From CAIYOL01 sp964494805 (GTDB lineage: Bacteria; Planctomycetota; Phycisphaerae; Sedimentisphaerales; Anaerobacaceae), in assembly GCA_964494805.1 (NCBI GenBank), contig CAZBST010000005.1, positions 114,605-178,604 on the forward strand: a stretch of DNA of 64,000 nt, written 5' to 3'. Position 1 is the stretch's first letter, and each line of letters begins with the position of its first letter. The notes beneath the pieces are model-generated. The model had not been told where the DNA came from and searched no databases. It saw only the letters and a list, made by a program, of their open reading frames with translations. A program made the position numbers and the translations under genes. This document shows, piece by piece, positions 8,349 to 17,294 of the stretch.

Positions 8349-9437
8349 TTATAGGAATTTTTCGCCGGTGTGCTGTCTTATTAATTCGAGCAGCTCCTTT
8401 AATCTCTGCGTCTGGTCGATGTGGCATACGAGCGTAGCATCGGAGCTGTGGGCAACGACTATGTTTTCAAGACCAACAGCGGCGATTAGATGCTCTTTGT
8501 CCTCTGTGACTACGATGCTGTTTTTGCAGTCAAGAAGCTCACTCTGAGCCGCTACGACGATGTTATTATCCTTGTCGGAGCTGATAATATCAGCGAGAGC
8601 GGCGAAAGAACCCATATCGAGCCAGCGACAATCCAGCTTTATTGCATAAACCCTGTCGGCCTTTTCCATAACAGCGAAGTCGATGCTGATTTTGGGCAGC
8701 TTTGGAAACCATTCTTCGATGGCCGACTGCTGATTCGGGCTGTCCCAGCTAATTCTAATTTTACTGAGAGGTTCCGTTGCTTCGGGCAAGAACATCGCAA
8801 GGTTAACGAGGATTGTTTTTGCCTTCCAGACGAACATACCTGAATTCCACAGATAGCAGCCGGTTTCGAGGTATTTATTGGCGGTTTTTTCGTCTGGTTT
8901 TTCCTTGAACGCTTCGACGGCGTGTATTGCATTTTTGCAATGAGGATGCTTTTTGGCTTCGGCGCATTTTATATAACCCAGCTGGGTATTGGCGAAGGTT
9001 GGCTGAATGCCGAAAGTAATCATATCCTCCGGATTGTTATTCACAAAGACCAAGGCGTCTTTTAGCGCCTGCTGGAGCACCTCGGGGGGTTCTATCAGCT
9101 GGTCGGCGGTTACGACGGCCATTGTGGCGTTGGGGTCGAACTTATCCAGGATGGTTGCGGCCAAACCGATGGCGCCGGCAGTATCTCGGACAACGGGCTC
9201 CGCGATGACGTTATTAAAAGGCAGCTCGGGGAGGTCTTCGCGGATGATGTCTGCGTAACCTGCATTGGTGAAAATAATTATATTTCTCTGGTCAAATATG
9301 GGCGAGAGACGCTCGAAACAATGACGAAGGAGCGTTTTGCCATCGAGGATTTTCAGGACCTGTTTCGGATGTTTTTCGCGGCTGAGAGGCCATAATCTTT
9401 TTCCGGTGCCACCCGCCATTACCACTACATAATCCAT
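8349..9437 (-). CDS. manC: Mannose-1-phosphate guanylyltransferase
   Basis: 362 residues from ATG 9437. A longer in-frame start at 9482 would run into the upstream gene, while 9437 begins exactly at the nucleotidyltransferase strand (MDYVVVMAGGTGKRLWPLS). The signature GGTGKRLWPLSREKHPKQ binds GTP and the sugar phosphate. ETGCYLWNSGMFVWKA and CRWLDMGSFAAL are further family motifs. The enzyme makes GDP-mannose from mannose-1-phosphate and GTP for exopolysaccharide and glycoconjugate synthesis. It is a single-domain GMP type without the C-terminal phosphomannose isomerase seen in bifunctional ManC/AlgA. It lies 13 bases after the AEC permease gene and two genes after pgi, which supplies fructose-6-phosphate, the precursor of mannose-6-phosphate. 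Confidence 0.9.
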   Translation of the reverse strand: MDYVVVMAGGTGKRLWPLSREKHPKQVLKILDGKTLLRHCFERLSPIFDQRNIIIFTNAGYADIIREDLPELPFNNVIAEPVVRDTAGAIGLAATILDKFDPNATMAVVTADQLIEPPEVLQQALKDALVFVNNNPEDMITFGIQPTFANTQLGYIKCAEAKKHPHCKNAIHAVEAFKEKPDEKTANKYLETGCYLWNSGMFVWKAKTILVNLAMFLPEATEPLSKIRISWDSPNQQSAIEEWFPKLPKISIDFAVMEKADRVYAIKLDCRWLDMGSFAALADIISSDKDNNIVVAAQSELLDCKNSIVVTEDKEHLIAAVGLENIVVAHSSDATLVCHIDQTQRLKELLELIRQHTGEKFL

Positions 9438-9450
9438 TGCCAAGGGCCTT

Positions 9451-10455
9451 TCAAGCAAAGAGAAGGAATAATACAGGGACAACGATTACGACAAAAATTG
9501 TCATTGTTACCACCCAAAGAGCACTGGCCAAGGGGCCGTCTAAATCAAAAACATTGCTCATCGTTACCATAAGAACAGCACTGGGAGTAGCCGATAAAAT
9601 TATTATAACCTTTTGGACCATGCTGTTTAAGTTTTGGTCGGCCAGAGCCAGCAGAGCGATAATTACAAGAGCCAGGGCCGGCGTTAAAATAAATTTTATC
9701 GCAGCAATCAAAAAATACAAGCTTATATAATTTTTGAGGCGGGATAATTTTACGCGCAGGCCGATTGCGAAAAAAGACAGGCTGGATGCGACGTAAACCA
9801 GAATATCAATTATGTAGAACCTCGTTATAGAAGCAGGGTATTTTACGTCAGCCAGATTCAGGATTATAGCCGCTATTACGGCGGGGATGACGAGCATACG
9901 GAAATCCAGCAGGAAATCGAGCTTCAAAGCGGCGGTGCGGTCTTTTGAGCGCAACTCATGAATCTTCAGATATGGCAGATAAAGGAGATAAAAGGCAGGA
10001 ACGCTAAGCAGAAGATAAATGTTTGCCATAGCAAGCCCAGCCATACCGAACAAGACGTAACAGACGAACGCTCCGCCGGTATATCCGGTATTGCTCAGAC
10101 CTGCTGCGAGTATTAGGGTCAAACGCCTTTTTCGGTCAGGTTCGAGGGGATGAAAAATTACTGTTGACAGAGCAGTGACTATCGATATTAGAGCGAGGCC
10201 GACTATGGGGAGCCAGATGAGCTGTTGGCTGAGCTGCAGCGGCCAGATTACCAGAAGTGTAATGAGCCAATTGAAACAGACTAAAACGGCGGTCATTATT
10301 TTTTTTGCGAAATGCTCCGACAGGCCGAATCGACTGCCCGCCAAGAAACCAGCAACCAGGCCTCCCACCAGCACCGTCAACATACCCACCAGGCGAATAC
10401 GGGCAATGTGCGCAGCAGACAAGTCAGCCAAACAGTTAGATAGATATAAATGCAT
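9451..10455 (-). CDS. AEC (auxin efflux carrier) family permease
   Basis: 334 residues with about ten hydrophobic segments and short polar loops. The mid-protein element AGLSNTGYTGGAFVCYVLFG matches the Asn-x-Gly/Gly-x-x-x discontinuous helix of the AEC/bile-acid transporter fold. The second half repeats the layout and ends LWVVTMTIFVVIVVPVLFLLFA. Known members move organic anions such as malate or malonate, or in plants auxin, but the substrate cannot be inferred here. The ATG shares one base with the pgi stop (TAATG), so the gene is translationally coupled to pgi. It is an inner-membrane protein. An alternative is a distant bile acid:sodium symporter relative, which has the same fold. Confidence 0.7.
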   Translation of the reverse strand: MHLYLSNCLADLSAAHIARIRLVGMLTVLVGGLVAGFLAGSRFGLSEHFAKKIMTAVLVCFNWLITLLVIWPLQLSQQLIWLPIVGLALISIVTALSTVIFHPLEPDRKRRLTLILAAGLSNTGYTGGAFVCYVLFGMAGLAMANIYLLLSVPAFYLLYLPYLKIHELRSKDRTAALKLDFLLDFRMLVIPAVIAAIILNLADVKYPASITRFYIIDILVYVASSLSFFAIGLRVKLSRLKNYISLYFLIAAIKFILTPALALVIIALLALADQNLNSMVQKVIIILSATPSAVLMVTMSNVFDLDGPLASALWVVTMTIFVVIVVPVLFLLFA

Positions 10456-11864
10456 TAGACGAGGAAGTCTCCGTCAAGAGCGGTCAGGGGTTTAATTTGC
10501 TGTGCCAATTTTTCGAAGCCGGTCTTTCCCATAAGTGCAAAGGTTGCCTCCTTGCCCAGTTCAACAGCAGGCTGGTCATAAGGGTCGATGCCGAATAGTG
10601 CACCTGCAAAAGAAGTTGTTACCTCATACAAATAAATGAACTGGCCGACGGTATAAGCATTTACTTGGGGAAAGATAACTGTAAGGCAGGGACGTTTACT
10701 TTGCAGAAGAGCATACTCAGTGGCCATTTTTTCGCTATTGAGCAGTGCACTCAAATCTTTGCCAGCAAGGAAACCGAGTTCCGGTGCACAATCAGGAGCA
10801 GGGCCTATTTTAATGTCCTTATCAAAGTTATTGACTTGCAGGAAAGTGAACAATTTATCGTTTGGCCCATCGCGGTAAAGCTGAACTTGGCTGTGCTGGT
10901 CGGTGGTGCCTAACGCTTTAACCGGCGTCGGGCCGATGTGAACTTCGCTGCCATCGAGGGCATACGCCTTCCCAAGACTCTCAGCCCATAGCTGGCGATA
11001 CCAATCAGATAAGTCTTTGAGGTGGTAACTATACGGCATCATTACAGAGATTCTTTTTCCTGTGTTATAGAAATGATGGTTTATAGCGGCGTTGATTGCT
11101 GCGGGGTTTTTATAGAAATCTTCGGTGCTGACACGTTTATCCATATCACGAGCGCCTTCAAGGAGCGAATCGATATCGATTCCGCACATAGCGGCGCTAA
11201 AGAGGCCGACATTGCTTAAAACGCTGAACCTGCCGTCGACACCATCGGGCACTTCGAGGCATCGCAATTTCAAATCGTCAACAATTCTGCGCAGGGAGCC
11301 TTTTTTCCGATCGGTTGTTGCGATGACCTGATTGCAGGGGCCTTCGCAGCCAAGTTTATCGAGCAAAAGCTTATGGACTATCAAGAGTTGTGCAGCGGTC
11401 TCTGATGTTTCACCGGATTTGCTGATAACATTAAAGATGGTCTTATCAAGTTTATCGCCGGCCCAATCCAGGAATGAGATCAACTGCATCGGGTCGATGT
11501 TGTCGAAGACGAAGAGCCGAGGGCCGGAACGCTGCGAGTCGTCGAAATTGTGCATATATGGATTTAGAGTGGTTTGCAGTGCAATATTGCCGAGGGCTGA
11601 GCCGCCGATACCGAGCACGACAAGATTTTCACATTTGTCTTTGAGCTTTGCAGCCAGTTCTTTGACTTTTTGGATGGTTTCTCTGTTATAAGGGAGGTCC
11701 CTGTAGGGGGTTTTTCCATCTTTTCTTTCTTTATTTAGCCAGGAAATTAACGGCGAGGTTTTTTCGGCGATGGTTTTTAGCTGTGCGTCGGTGATGCCGT
11801 GCTCGCTGCCTATGATTTCAGCAGTAACGTTTTTGTAGTAAAGGTTAATTTGTGGTTCCGGCAC
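10455..11864 (-). CDS. pgi: Glucose-6-phosphate isomerase
   Basis: 469 residues. Translation begins at GTG 11864 (MPEPQINLYYK), supported by AGGGAG about 9 bases upstream. Sugar-isomerase motifs are clear: NLVVLGIGGSALGN, FNVISKSGETSETAAQL (phosphate-binding SIS domain), DGRFSVLSNVGLF, and GTTDQHSQVQLYRDGPNDK with the catalytic His. The length fits the short bacterial form rather than the 550-residue enterobacterial one. The enzyme interconverts glucose-6-phosphate and fructose-6-phosphate in the cytosol and feeds glycolysis and, with manC nearby, GDP-mannose. Its stop codon overlaps the AEC permease start. Confidence 0.95.
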   Translation of the reverse strand: MPEPQINLYYKNVTAEIIGSEHGITDAQLKTIAEKTSPLISWLNKERKDGKTPYRDLPYNRETIQKVKELAAKLKDKCENLVVLGIGGSALGNIALQTTLNPYMHNFDDSQRSGPRLFVFDNIDPMQLISFLDWAGDKLDKTIFNVISKSGETSETAAQLLIVHKLLLDKLGCEGPCNQVIATTDRKKGSLRRIVDDLKLRCLEVPDGVDGRFSVLSNVGLFSAAMCGIDIDSLLEGARDMDKRVSTEDFYKNPAAINAAINHHFYNTGKRISVMMPYSYHLKDLSDWYRQLWAESLGKAYALDGSEVHIGPTPVKALGTTDQHSQVQLYRDGPNDKLFTFLQVNNFDKDIKIGPAPDCAPELGFLAGKDLSALLNSEKMATEYALLQSKRPCLTVIFPQVNAYTVGQFIYLYEVTTSFAGALFGIDPYDQPAVELGKEATFALMGKTGFEKLAQQIKPLTALDGDFLV

Positions 11865-11908
11865 AAATGTACTCCCTAATAATCTAAACCCATCGGCAAA
11901 ATCGTGGG

Positions 11909-14050
11909 CTAAATATTATTTACTTTTGCAAGGTCGGCGTATTTTAGCATAAGTGTTTTTGTTTGTCCTGTGTTAAATTTGACAACGACGACGCTGTCTT
12001 CGCCCATATCGATGAACTCTTTGACAGTTCCGAGGCCGAAAAATTTGTGGCGGACCATTTGGCCTGCAACAAAATCGTGTTGCGTATCGCGTATTGCGTA
12101 TTGTGGAACATCAGAGCTCGAGATGTTATTTTCCTGAGCCGAGTCAGCAAAATCAAGTCCAAGCTCAAAAAGGAATTGCGAAGGTATTGTTCGGAGCTGC
12201 TGGCCTCGTATTTTACGGTATTGTGCGAAACTGATGTAAAGGCCGGATTTGGCGCGGGTAATGCCGACGAAAAAGAGCCGGCGTTCCTCCTCCAGCTCAT
12301 CTTCATCGCCGGCATTACTTCTTTCGTGGGGTAACAGGCCTTCTTCTACGCCGATTATGAAGACATTTTCAAATTCGAGGCCCTTAGCGCAGTGCAAAGT
12401 CATAAAAGCAACACGGTCGGTTGCAGTATCATACGCATCGACATCGCTAAAAAGTGCTATCTGCTGAAGGTAATCGAGCAGTGAGGGTTCTTCAGCCTGC
12501 TGGTCATACTGGGCAGCGGCATTTATCAGCTCGTTGGCATTAGCGAGGGCATTTTGTCCTTCAGGGCCGGCTTCTCGGAGTGACTTCTCCAGGCTGGATT
12601 CGATAAAGACGCGCTCGATAAACGGTGCAACTTTACCTGTAATATCTTTTTTGAATTCATCGAGCATATTTACAAAGGCAGCGATTTTAGTTTTTGCGGC
12701 TTCGGTGAGAGAAACGATGTGCTTTGCTTTTTTCAGGGCTTCGAAAAAGGTGATGTTATTGCCGTCGGCGTAATTGCGGACTTTGTCGATTGTAGTTTTT
12801 CCTATGCCGCGGGCGGGAGTGTTAATGATGCGCAGCAGAGCAATTTTGTCATTGGGATTGACAAGGATTTTCAAGTAGGCAAGGATGTCGCGGATTTCTT
12901 TTCTGCTGTAAAACTCCACGCCGCGAACAATCTGGTATGGTATTTTATTTCGGATGAATGCTTCTTCGAGCACACGGCTCTGGGCATTAACACGATAGAA
13001 TACGGCTATATCTTTGAGGGCAGCACCACTTTCGGTCAGCTCTTTGACCTGCCGGGCAATACCGTCGGCTTCTTCAAGCTCATCCTCAAAGGTGTTTATG
13101 ACAACATGTGCAGGCGGCGGCTTTATGGGGATAAGGGTTTTTAGCTTTCGGTTGCGGTTATTTGCTATCAGTCGGTCGGCTATTTTAAGTATTTCGGGCT
13201 TACTGCGGAAGTTTTCCTCGAGTTTGACAACAGCGGCATCAGGCCAATCATTTTCAAAATCCAAAATGTTGCGGATATCTGCGCCTCGCCAGCGGTAGAT
13301 GGATTGGTCCGGGTCACCGGTTACACAGATATTGTTGTGTGCCGAAACAAGGGCTTTGGCAATACTATACTGGGCGCGATTAGTGTCTTGGTATTCGTCG
13401 ATTAGGAGGAATTTGAAGCGGTTTCCAAGCTCAGAGCAAATATTGGGACAGTCGCGGAGCAAAAAAGCAGTTTTCATCAGTAAGTCGTCAAAATCCAGAG
13501 CATTATTTTCGCTTAAGATGCCCTCATAACGGGCATATATTTTGGCTAACATTTCGCTGAAAAAGTCATCAGCATTTGCCTTGAAGGTATCGGCGTCTAT
13601 GAGGTTATTTTTCAGACGCGAGGAGATTGCATTGAGCATTCGAGCAGGCGGGAAATTTGTGGTGTCAAGCTTGCAATCACTGATGGCCTGCTTAATGCAT
13701 CTGGTCTGGTCGGCCTCGTCATAAATACTGAAGTTGGGGTTTATTTGTGCTTTATCTGCATATTTTCGAAGGATTCTTACGCATAAAGAGTGAAAGGTGC
13801 TGATATGGGCTCCGCCGGAGGCACCGAGAGCAACTGCCCTTTGTCGCATTTCATCGGCAGCTTTGTTGGTGAAGGTTATCGCACAAATGTTGTATGGTTT
13901 GACGCCTGAGTCGATAAGTGTGGCGATTCGGTAAGTAATAACCCGTGTTTTGCCGCTGCCCGGGCCAGCAAGGACAAGCAACGGCCCTTCAACGTGAAAG
14001 ACCGCTTTTCTTTGAGAAGGTGTCAGTTGCTGCAAAAGTTCATTATGCAT
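11909..14050 (-). CDS. pcrA: UvrD/PcrA-type ATP-dependent 3'-5' DNA helicase
   Basis: 713 residues with the complete superfamily 1A helicase set. These are the Q motif (LTPSQRKAVFHVEGP), Walker A (AGPGSGKTRVITYR, about 30-43), ITFTNKAADEMRQR (motif Ia), LIDEYQDTNRAQY (motif II), GDPDQSIYRWRGADIRNI (III), ENFRSKPEIL (IV), MTLHCAKGLEFENVFI (V) and EERRLFFVGITRAK (VI). The C-terminus GQMVRHKFFGLGTVKEF is the small Tudor-like tail of PcrA/UvrD that contacts RNA polymerase. It unwinds DNA in nucleotide-excision and mismatch repair and removes stalled complexes. It begins 28 bases after the membrane-anchored hypothetical gene. Confidence 0.93.
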   Translation of the reverse strand: MHNELLQQLTPSQRKAVFHVEGPLLVLAGPGSGKTRVITYRIATLIDSGVKPYNICAITFTNKAADEMRQRAVALGASGGAHISTFHSLCVRILRKYADKAQINPNFSIYDEADQTRCIKQAISDCKLDTTNFPPARMLNAISSRLKNNLIDADTFKANADDFFSEMLAKIYARYEGILSENNALDFDDLLMKTAFLLRDCPNICSELGNRFKFLLIDEYQDTNRAQYSIAKALVSAHNNICVTGDPDQSIYRWRGADIRNILDFENDWPDAAVVKLEENFRSKPEILKIADRLIANNRNRKLKTLIPIKPPPAHVVINTFEDELEEADGIARQVKELTESGAALKDIAVFYRVNAQSRVLEEAFIRNKIPYQIVRGVEFYSRKEIRDILAYLKILVNPNDKIALLRIINTPARGIGKTTIDKVRNYADGNNITFFEALKKAKHIVSLTEAAKTKIAAFVNMLDEFKKDITGKVAPFIERVFIESSLEKSLREAGPEGQNALANANELINAAAQYDQQAEEPSLLDYLQQIALFSDVDAYDTATDRVAFMTLHCAKGLEFENVFIIGVEEGLLPHERSNAGDEDELEEERRLFFVGITRAKSGLYISFAQYRKIRGQQLRTIPSQFLFELGLDFADSAQENNISSSDVPQYAIRDTQHDFVAGQMVRHKFFGLGTVKEFIDMGEDSVVVVKFNTGQTKTLMLKYADLAKVNNI

Positions 14051-14078
14051 ACAAAGAGTGCGTGTTCTTGACCTCAGG

Positions 14079-15857
14079 TCATTTTGATTGTTCGAGCCGC
14101 TTAAAAAATTCTTCCTCCTGCTTTCCGAGCTGTTCAGCCAGTTCCGGCCTTTCTAATTTTATGCGGTTATACAGAGCTATCTTCATATTCGGAGGATACT
14201 GCGGATCATTCAAAAAATCTATAAGTGCGAGGTATCTTAACAGGGTGAAATCGGGCAGGTCAATCCTGGTTTCATCTATGCGCGGCGACATATAATGGTC
14301 GTAAGCTTCTTTTGCCAATTTTTCTCTGCCGAACGCCTCATCGTCGTCGTGCACCGCATATCTGAAGTAGCTTTCCCGCAGCATTATTACCACAAGTTCC
14401 TTCGCGTTATCGAAGGTAGTGTTCTGAAGCTCTTTACGGAGGCGATTTCTGACAAAGATAACAAGAGGGACTTTGAATCTATCCTCCGGGTAGAGCTCTC
14501 TCATTTCGTCGTAGATTTTTTGTGCCTGCTTAATATGGCCTGCCTGATAGAAGGAAAAAATGGCGTTCATGAGCATATTTCGGTGGCCGTCTTTAAGGGA
14601 TTGAAGACTGCCTGTTCTTGGCTCTGCGAGATATTCGTATTTTTCGATTCTCGCCAGTGCGGCCTTGTTATATGAATCAAACATTCTCAGGTCCGGGCGA
14701 AAGAATATTGCTTTTTCCACTTTTGTTTGCGGCGTTTGCGAGTAGGAGTCCGGAGGTATTTGGACCGGCACGTCATAGATAAACATTTTTCCATTGCGGA
14801 AGAGGTCCTGCAAACTTTGGTTTACAATACGGTCGGTGTTAATTTCAGCTATAGAGAATTCCTTTTTACCGGCTACCTGCAGGCCTTTGACGGCCCAATA
14901 GATTGCGTGGACATCGGGGTGTCTCCAATCCAGAGGCAAACGTGCGTTGGGGTCGTTAAAATCGGTAGGACCGTAAGTATGGTTTAGTTGCTCCATCAAG
15001 GCGGGGTCAAGTTTCCAGGTGTTTCGTAAATGGTAAGCCTTGGCGAAAATATCGAATTTTCGCAGGGCCTTTGTGCCTCTGAAATTGTCTATTACCTTAA
15101 AGGCATCGGGATTGAATCTGGCGGGGTTTTGCCTTAAGGATAAATAGTTGCTTACAAAATCATTCTCGTTGTTGAACGTTTTGTCAGCGGATTTCAAGGC
15201 TGTAATCAGTGGGGCGACATTAGGGTCTTCTATAATTTGCTTCCAGTTGGTCGGAGCCTCGGCGAGCGCCTTAAAATACTGGTTATCCGCCGGGGTGAGC
15301 AGCGGCTCCATTGCCATTGCCAGCTGCAGCTTGTAATATTCGTGCGCGTCGTCCGACACGAAGCCGATTTTGTGCTGGAATATTCTGGCCAGCTCGAAGT
15401 AGAGCGAAATGCTTTTGGGGTTAAGTGGAATGCCCTGGTCGCGAAGCAACTCGTAGCCGTTTTTGACCCATCGCCATCGTTCGTCAGGCTGAGTTGCGGG
15501 TATGGCAACAGAGATGTTGTAGGCCATATTCCAGGCCTGGAACGTCCAGACATCTGTGAAACGAGGCTGTAAAGTGGTTATCCACTCTGCAACCTGTTTG
15601 GCGTCGAAGAATTCGCCCTCGTCTTTCAGTTTTTCTGCCCGCAACCATAATATATCCACGAGCAGGCCGCGAAAAGCACCCATAGCGACGGTGGCGAATG
15701 CCAGTGAAGGCGGGGCATTCTCAAGGGGCTCGTTGGCTATCAGCTTCATTTGCTGTCGCTGGGAATTTATGAAATCGAGCTGCATACCAGCGGTGATGAG
15801 CAAAGAGGCTGCGAGCACAATGCAAACAGACCAAATTATTATGTCGCGCAAACGCAT
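14079..15857 (-). CDS. Membrane-anchored hypothetical protein with TPR-like helices
   Basis: 592 residues. An N-terminal helix (about 6-28, IIIWSVCIVLAASLLITAGM) anchors the protein, leaving a long, mainly helical periplasmic or cytosolic body. Recognisable short blocks are MGAFRGLLVDILWLRAEKLKDEGEFFDAKQ, WITTLQPRFTDVWTFQAWNMAYNIS and LARIFQHKIGF. Paired amphipathic helices here and near the end (IFSFYQAGHIKQAQKIYDEM) look like tetratricopeptide repeats. I do not recognise a named family. The gene sits 57 bases after the ABC-2 permease gene on the same strand, so it probably works with that ABC system, for example as an accessory anchor. That link is contextual inference only. Confidence 0.6.
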   Translation of the reverse strand: MRLRDIIIWSVCIVLAASLLITAGMQLDFINSQRQQMKLIANEPLENAPPSLAFATVAMGAFRGLLVDILWLRAEKLKDEGEFFDAKQVAEWITTLQPRFTDVWTFQAWNMAYNISVAIPATQPDERWRWVKNGYELLRDQGIPLNPKSISLYFELARIFQHKIGFVSDDAHEYYKLQLAMAMEPLLTPADNQYFKALAEAPTNWKQIIEDPNVAPLITALKSADKTFNNENDFVSNYLSLRQNPARFNPDAFKVIDNFRGTKALRKFDIFAKAYHLRNTWKLDPALMEQLNHTYGPTDFNDPNARLPLDWRHPDVHAIYWAVKGLQVAGKKEFSIAEINTDRIVNQSLQDLFRNGKMFIYDVPVQIPPDSYSQTPQTKVEKAIFFRPDLRMFDSYNKAALARIEKYEYLAEPRTGSLQSLKDGHRNMLMNAIFSFYQAGHIKQAQKIYDEMRELYPEDRFKVPLVIFVRNRLRKELQNTTFDNAKELVVIMLRESYFRYAVHDDDEAFGREKLAKEAYDHYMSPRIDETRIDLPDFTLLRYLALIDFLNDPQYPPNMKIALYNRIKLERPELAEQLGKQEEEFFKRLEQSK

Positions 15858-15914
15858 AGGAAAGGTGAAGATTAGAATCCAAAGAGCTTCATCAGTGATA
15901 CTTTATTTATTCTT

Positions 15915-17294
15915 TTAAACTATAACTTTTGCAATTTCTTTATAACTGAAAATAAGTAAGGCCGCAAGCCATAATAAAAACGCTTTAATACAAATCAAAG
16001 AAAAGACGACTTTGGCCAATAAAGACCAGCTCACTAATCGCGCAGGAACCAGGAATTTTGTAGGGTTGAATTTGTCAAACTGCGGCAGGAGCTGAACGAC
16101 GGGCCTGACAGTATAGGAATATACACTGCTTAAGTTTTTGCTTAGATAGTCAAAGGACTCCAAACAGAAGCCGCTGATGGTTCCAGTGAAGAAGATTGTC
16201 AGACAAAGCAATATGGCCACAGGGAACGAGAGAAAAGTCGAGGCCAGTATTCCCAGACAAGCAAGGAAAATCAAACGGAGCAGGATTAAAAGAACAGCTC
16301 TTAGAAAGTTAGCGGTGAAGGTATCGGCTTTATAAAGCACCTCCAGGCCGTCTTCGGGCGGGAAGATTACGACGGTATTGTTTAGCGGAACGTTGAAGAA
16401 TCCGACAGCCAGATAGCCGTCTTCCGCCACGGCGTCGGCGGGAACCTCTATCTCATAAAAAGTGCGAATGAGGTCTTTGCGGTCAAAAGTATAAATTGGT
16501 GTTTTGACCTTTTCACCGTATCTTAACTGCCGGTTATCACCTGCAGACCATCTGCCGAATACCTGCAGGTCAGGCGGATTTACTGAAACATCGTATTTGA
16601 ATCTTATAAAAAAACTCTGCTTGGGGTCGAGAGGTTTGACGTTATTAAATTCCCAGACCAGCTCGTGACCAACTACAACAGCTTGCTTGCTGAGTTTTAT
16701 ACTTTGCTCAAGATTTTTTTTGTAATTTTCACGCGAGATTTTATTGTCAGTGACGCTCGGGGGCAGTTGTCCGGAGTTTTCGAGTCTGTTATAGGTGGCT
16801 TCGACCTCTTGTTTGACATCGATTTCGGGAGGGATTAAGCCGGCCCGGGCGGTAAAAAACTCGTTGTCAACCTGTGCACGTTCGGCCTCACTCGCTTTGT
16901 AAAATTTCGGTGTGTAAATAATAACGGCGTATATTACAGCGGAAAAGAGAACGAGCAGAACCACATCCAGTAATATTATGCCGAGCAGTTTGCCGAGAAG
17001 AAGTTGAAAACGGCGAATAGGCTTGGTAAGAACAGTGTATATTTGTTTTTGCTGGATGTCGCTGGTCAACGAATAGACTGAAACTATTATCGTGAGCAAA
17101 GAGAGCAGTAAACTCATAAGCGAAAAGCCGTAGCTTACGAAGGTTTGGAGTCTGCCTTTCAGGGTGCCGTCGCCTGTCATCGAAACACCCATAACCGGCA
17201 GCAGGACAGCCAGCAGGATTATAAAGACAACGGCAATTTTCATTCTGATGGCCTGCTTTAGAGTATTTGTAGCAACAGCCCAGATACTACGCAT
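15915..17294 (-). CDS. ABC-2 type transporter permease with a large extracytoplasmic loop
   Basis: 459 residues. Helix 1 (about 18-38) follows a basic N-terminus. A block LQTFVSYGFSLMSLLLSLLTIIVSVYSL gives the next helices, followed by QKQIYTVLTKPIRRFQLLLGKLLG, the coupling-helix region typical of ABC-2 permeases (NosY/gliding-type). A soluble domain of about 200 residues (about 135-335) then interrupts the membrane part and contains beta-sandwich-like strands (FYEIEVPADAVAEDGYLAVGFFN). Four helices close the protein. Its start overlaps the end of the ATPase gene by 8 bases, so the two form one transporter. The permease at 24951-25916 shares the KPxxRxxxxxxKxxG motif but lacks the big loop. 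Confidence 0.8.
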   Translation of the reverse strand: MRSIWAVATNTLKQAIRMKIAVVFIILLAVLLPVMGVSMTGDGTLKGRLQTFVSYGFSLMSLLLSLLTIIVSVYSLTSDIQQKQIYTVLTKPIRRFQLLLGKLLGIILLDVVLLVLFSAVIYAVIIYTPKFYKASEAERAQVDNEFFTARAGLIPPEIDVKQEVEATYNRLENSGQLPPSVTDNKISRENYKKNLEQSIKLSKQAVVVGHELVWEFNNVKPLDPKQSFFIRFKYDVSVNPPDLQVFGRWSAGDNRQLRYGEKVKTPIYTFDRKDLIRTFYEIEVPADAVAEDGYLAVGFFNVPLNNTVVIFPPEDGLEVLYKADTFTANFLRAVLLILLRLIFLACLGILASTFLSFPVAILLCLTIFFTGTISGFCLESFDYLSKNLSSVYSYTVRPVVQLLPQFDKFNPTKFLVPARLVSWSLLAKVVFSLICIKAFLLWLAALLIFSYKEIAKVIV